A stretch of 64,000 bases of DNA from positions 1-64,000 of the forward strand of contig NZ_CADCXN010000080.1 of NCBI RefSeq assembly GCF_902806695.1, in the 5' to 3' direction. The notes under the pieces are model-generated. The model made no database searches. It was not told the origin of the DNA and saw nothing but the letters and a program-made list of their open reading frames with translations. The position numbers were made by a program, and so were the translations under genes. This document shows, in pieces, positions 61,701 through 64,000 of this stretch; position 1 is the stretch's first letter, and each line of letters begins with the position of its first letter. Source of the DNA: Candidatus Methylobacter favarea (GTDB taxonomy: Bacteria > Pseudomonadota > Gammaproteobacteria > Methylococcales > Methylomonadaceae).

Positions 61701-63420
61701 GGCGCTTTTCTACAAGTTGTGATTCTGCCGCCTGTAACTGCTCGGGAGAGATATTAAAATAGGTTGTATGCGATAATTGTTCGGGCAATTTCAAGAGCTT
61801 TTTTCGCAGGACATCGTTAAAGAGCGTCTGTTTCACCGTGCCCAGTTGCTGTTGCTTTAATTCAGCTTCTACTTTGTTCATATAGCCGCCCATAGCACTT
61901 TCAGCCAGCAAGGAAGTTACCGTTAGCAACGCAGGCGCAATAATCAAATCATGCACGCCGATGCCGCCGGTATGCAAGGTCAGGGCAATGGCGGCGGCGT
62001 CGGCGGTTACCCGGGTGGCGCGCAGACTATTCAAAACTACCGGCTGTTCCTGCAATTTGTGATATAAACGATAGGCCGTATGTTCCACTTCCTGTTCAAA
62101 CGAGACATGATAATTTTTTGCCGCATGGCTGAATTCCTGCAAAATATCCTGCCGTTGACTGCGCAGCAAGCTGCTGAATTCTTTCCACCATTGACCTTGT
62201 TTCCCCTGTTCCGCCTTATCCATAAGCTTGTCGGCCAGCTGGATCAACATATGCTCGGCTATCTGGTTTAATAAAGCTGTTTCATGGCTACTGTCGGCGC
62301 TGTAAAGGCTTTTACGCCCCAGTTTCATTAACTGTCTGACCGGCCAGGTCAGAATTTTACGGGTATTGGCCAGAATATTGGCCAAGCCGGGTATTTCCAG
62401 CAACAGCAGCAATTCCGCCAACGCGCATTTAAAGGTTTCATAATGATGAGGATGATTCAGGTAATCGCGCTGATAATCTTCCAGCGCCTGTTTGCCCGTT
62501 TGATCAATTAATGCATGCCAGTTATTCAGTGCCTCATGTTCTGCAATAACCGGTTCCAGCCAACTCTGCCAGTACTTTTGCAGTAAATCCTGTTGAGTGC
62601 GCGGGTGTTTTTCAGGGTTGACTTTATGCGCCAGTTGAACAAGCATCTGCTGCCTGGATTCAGGCCAGGCCGGCAAGCCTGCCTGTTTTTGATAATACAG
62701 CGGCACCACTTCAGGAAAAGGGTCATTTCGAGCCTGCCGCCACTTCTCTTTTAAGGAATTAATAATCAATGCTTCCGATCCTTCCCCAAGCTTGTTCAGG
62801 CAAATTATGGTCGGCTGACGTAATGCTTCCACAATAGACATGATGTCCCAGACCGATTGATCCGCATATTTTTCCTTGCTAATCATGAGAATAATGATGT
62901 CAGCCAGAGCAATAGCCCTGATAACGCCTTCCCGGTAATTTGCCGAGTCTATCGAATCAAAATCAGGCGTGTCCCATAGTACGCAAGGCGGCAGGTACGC
63001 TGAATCAGCAATATTTTCAGTTAATGAATAGCAATCATGGCGGTCTTTGCTTAGCTGGGCTTGCGGCAATTGCTGGAAACGTCCGAAATAACGCTGCAAG
63101 CCGCTACACTGCGAAAGCTTGACGCCATTACAAAAACCCTGCGGATGAATAGTGTAGCCTGCCAGGGGACTGACCGCGGCGGCGCTACTATTTAACAACG
63201 CGTTTACCAGCGAACTCTTGCCTGCCTGAGTCGGACCGACCACGGTGAGCTGTAAGGGCAGTTCTGGCGAACAAGCAAGGAGTTGACCTTTGCGAATAAA
63301 TGCCTCAGCCAAAATCAGCTGGTCTATCCGCTGTTGATAGACAGTCTTGATCGAATCATTTCCTAATTGACTTAAAATTGACTGATAACGCTGCTTTAAT
63401 AATTGGATAAATTCCAGCAT
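61681..63420 (-). CDS. Membrane-associated GTPase 1 of a pair
   Basis: Encodes 579 residues. G1 LTVVGPTQAGKSSLVNALLN near residue 58, G3 VLWDTPDFDSIDSANY, and G4 IICLNKLGEGSEAL (NKxG where NKxD is usual). A helical region follows, with a weakly hydrophobic segment near the end (TGGIGVHDLIIAPALLTVTS) that may bind membrane. Shares length, motifs and DxPDFDS with the partner gene, so the two look like ancient duplicates. First gene of the pair. Confidence 0.8.
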   Translation of the reverse strand: MLEFIQLLKQRYQSILSQLGNDSIKTVYQQRIDQLILAEAFIRKGQLLACSPELPLQLTVVGPTQAGKSSLVNALLNSSAAAVSPLAGYTIHPQGFCNGVKLSQCSGLQRYFGRFQQLPQAQLSKDRHDCYSLTENIADSAYLPPCVLWDTPDFDSIDSANYREGVIRAIALADIIILMISKEKYADQSVWDIMSIVEALRQPTIICLNKLGEGSEALIINSLKEKWRQARNDPFPEVVPLYYQKQAGLPAWPESRQQMLVQLAHKVNPEKHPRTQQDLLQKYWQSWLEPVIAEHEALNNWHALIDQTGKQALEDYQRDYLNHPHHYETFKCALAELLLLLEIPGLANILANTRKILTWPVRQLMKLGRKSLYSADSSHETALLNQIAEHMLIQLADKLMDKAEQGKQGQWWKEFSSLLRSQRQDILQEFSHAAKNYHVSFEQEVEHTAYRLYHKLQEQPVVLNSLRATRVTADAAAIALTLHTGGIGVHDLIIAPALLTVTSLLAESAMGGYMNKVEAELKQQQLGTVKQTLFNDVLRKKLLKLPEQLSHTTYFNISPEQLQAAESQLVEKRHGLRLL

Positions 63421-63550
63421 AAAAAATTAGCTTGGGTTTATAATTGATTGGCCATTTTACTTCGTTTGAGAATATGGCGTTATATAATACCAATGACAAT
63501 AACTATAATTACCATAACATGGACGGGTACATCATTTCGAGGATATCTTA

Positions 63551-63982
63551 ATGAAAAAACTATCACCTCTTCTGCTCATTTTGTGCTGTTCGTTTCTAAT
63601 CGCCTGCGGTACAGGACAAGAAATAAACGGTCATAGCACCCGAACAGCTTACCGCTCTGTAAAAGGATTAAAGGAGCGCCTATCCCCTGAAAATCGCATC
63701 GAATTTGAAGTGGCTTTCTGGACAATTCGTGATGCTAAAAAAAATGACGACGAATTTCTGGATACTGTTGACGGCAAAACTCCTACGGAAATCATTGCCT
63801 TAGGCAAGGAAATTTACCAGCAGCGTAAAAATGAAGGGTTTGAAGCCTATTCTCAGTATTCAAGCTGGGAAGACATGATTGCCAAATTTGGCCAGGAAAG
63901 AACAGATCCGGACATTCGGAAAGGCAAGAATGCCAGCAAGGATGCCAAAGATAAAGCCAATAACGTTTTATATAAGCTATAA
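63551..63982 (+). CDS. Small lipoprotein (DUF6694-like)
   Basis: Encodes 143 residues. The signal MKKLSPLLLILCCSFLIAC ends in a lipobox (LIAC) and is followed by GTGQEINGHSTRTAYRSVKG. A charged helical domain follows (RIEFEVAFWTIRDAKKNDDE) and it ends with a Lys-rich tail. This is like the DUF6694 lipoprotein family. CGAGGATATCTTA precedes the ATG. Divergent from the GTPase pair. Function unknown. Confidence 0.75.
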   Translation: MKKLSPLLLILCCSFLIACGTGQEINGHSTRTAYRSVKGLKERLSPENRIEFEVAFWTIRDAKKNDDEFLDTVDGKTPTEIIALGKEIYQQRKNEGFEAYSQYSSWEDMIAKFGQERTDPDIRKGKNASKDAKDKANNVLYKL

Positions 63983-64000
63983 AAAGCTTATACCGTTACC

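Overview
The window comes from an aerobic gammaproteobacterial methanotroph, most likely of the order Methylococcales. The strongest evidence is a complete pmoCAB operon for particulate methane monooxygenase (32052..35031, minus strand). A copper-dependent caa3-type cytochrome oxidase cluster and several copper proteins fit this. No rRNA gene is present and only one tRNA gene (tRNA-Arg) was found, so the genus cannot be fixed from the sequence alone.

Layout. 1..2200 is decayed DNA: one arm of a dispersed repeat whose inverted copy lies at 38101..38287, a small secreted protein, and gene debris. 2203..12776 holds a membrane protein, an Hsp70-like protein and a czcCBA heavy-metal efflux operon that ends in a PII-like regulator. 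13197..14766 has a small secreted protein and an orphan, frameshifted Cas3 HD-nuclease fragment. About 15400..24450 is a P4-like integrative element beside tRNA-Arg: integrase, AlpA-like regulator, primase zinc finger, DUF927 protein and small genes. It is largely dead. Several genes are frameshifted, and a 2664-bp IS21-family element (21444..24107) with a 5-bp target duplication splits the integrase. 24446..30225 is core chromosome: tRNA-Arg, rep, a broken VapBC pair, comM, ubiK and speE.

30226..31975 is a gene desert before the pmo terminator. The pmoCAB promoter region carries a perfect 16-bp inverted repeat overlapping the predicted -10 box. After small hypothetical, stress and hemerythrin genes and a second empty stretch comes the oxidase block (39463..46036): coxB with two tandem cytochrome c domains, coxA, a 32-aa membrane protein, ctaG, coxC, a twin-TM protein, surf1 and an SCO-like protein. 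It runs with overlapping genes into an unusual single ORF (46036..48069) that fuses a COX15/CtaA heme A synthase-like domain to FtsY, the SRP receptor, followed by ftsE and ftsX. The COX15 half has lost the Glu and the His of the usual WxEMxHR motif, so it may serve as a membrane anchor rather than an enzyme. This is the most unusual feature in the window.

50567..56260 is a second accessory region: a degenerate integron (truncated intI, an attI-side core site, two cassettes with correctly matched attC sites, and a long segment with a NirK-like multicopper lipoprotein) and an internally deleted Tn3-family transposase. The window ends with a TAT-exported multicopper oxidase, a coiled-coil protein, the DbpA helicase, two overlapping membrane GTPases and a lipoprotein.

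How the genes work together: PMO oxidises methane and depends on copper. The oxidase cluster, with its Cu assembly factors CtaG and the SCO-like protein, forms the terminal end of respiration. The copper oxidases and the metal efflux pump fit a copper-handling lifestyle. The mobile regions are mostly inactivated remnants.
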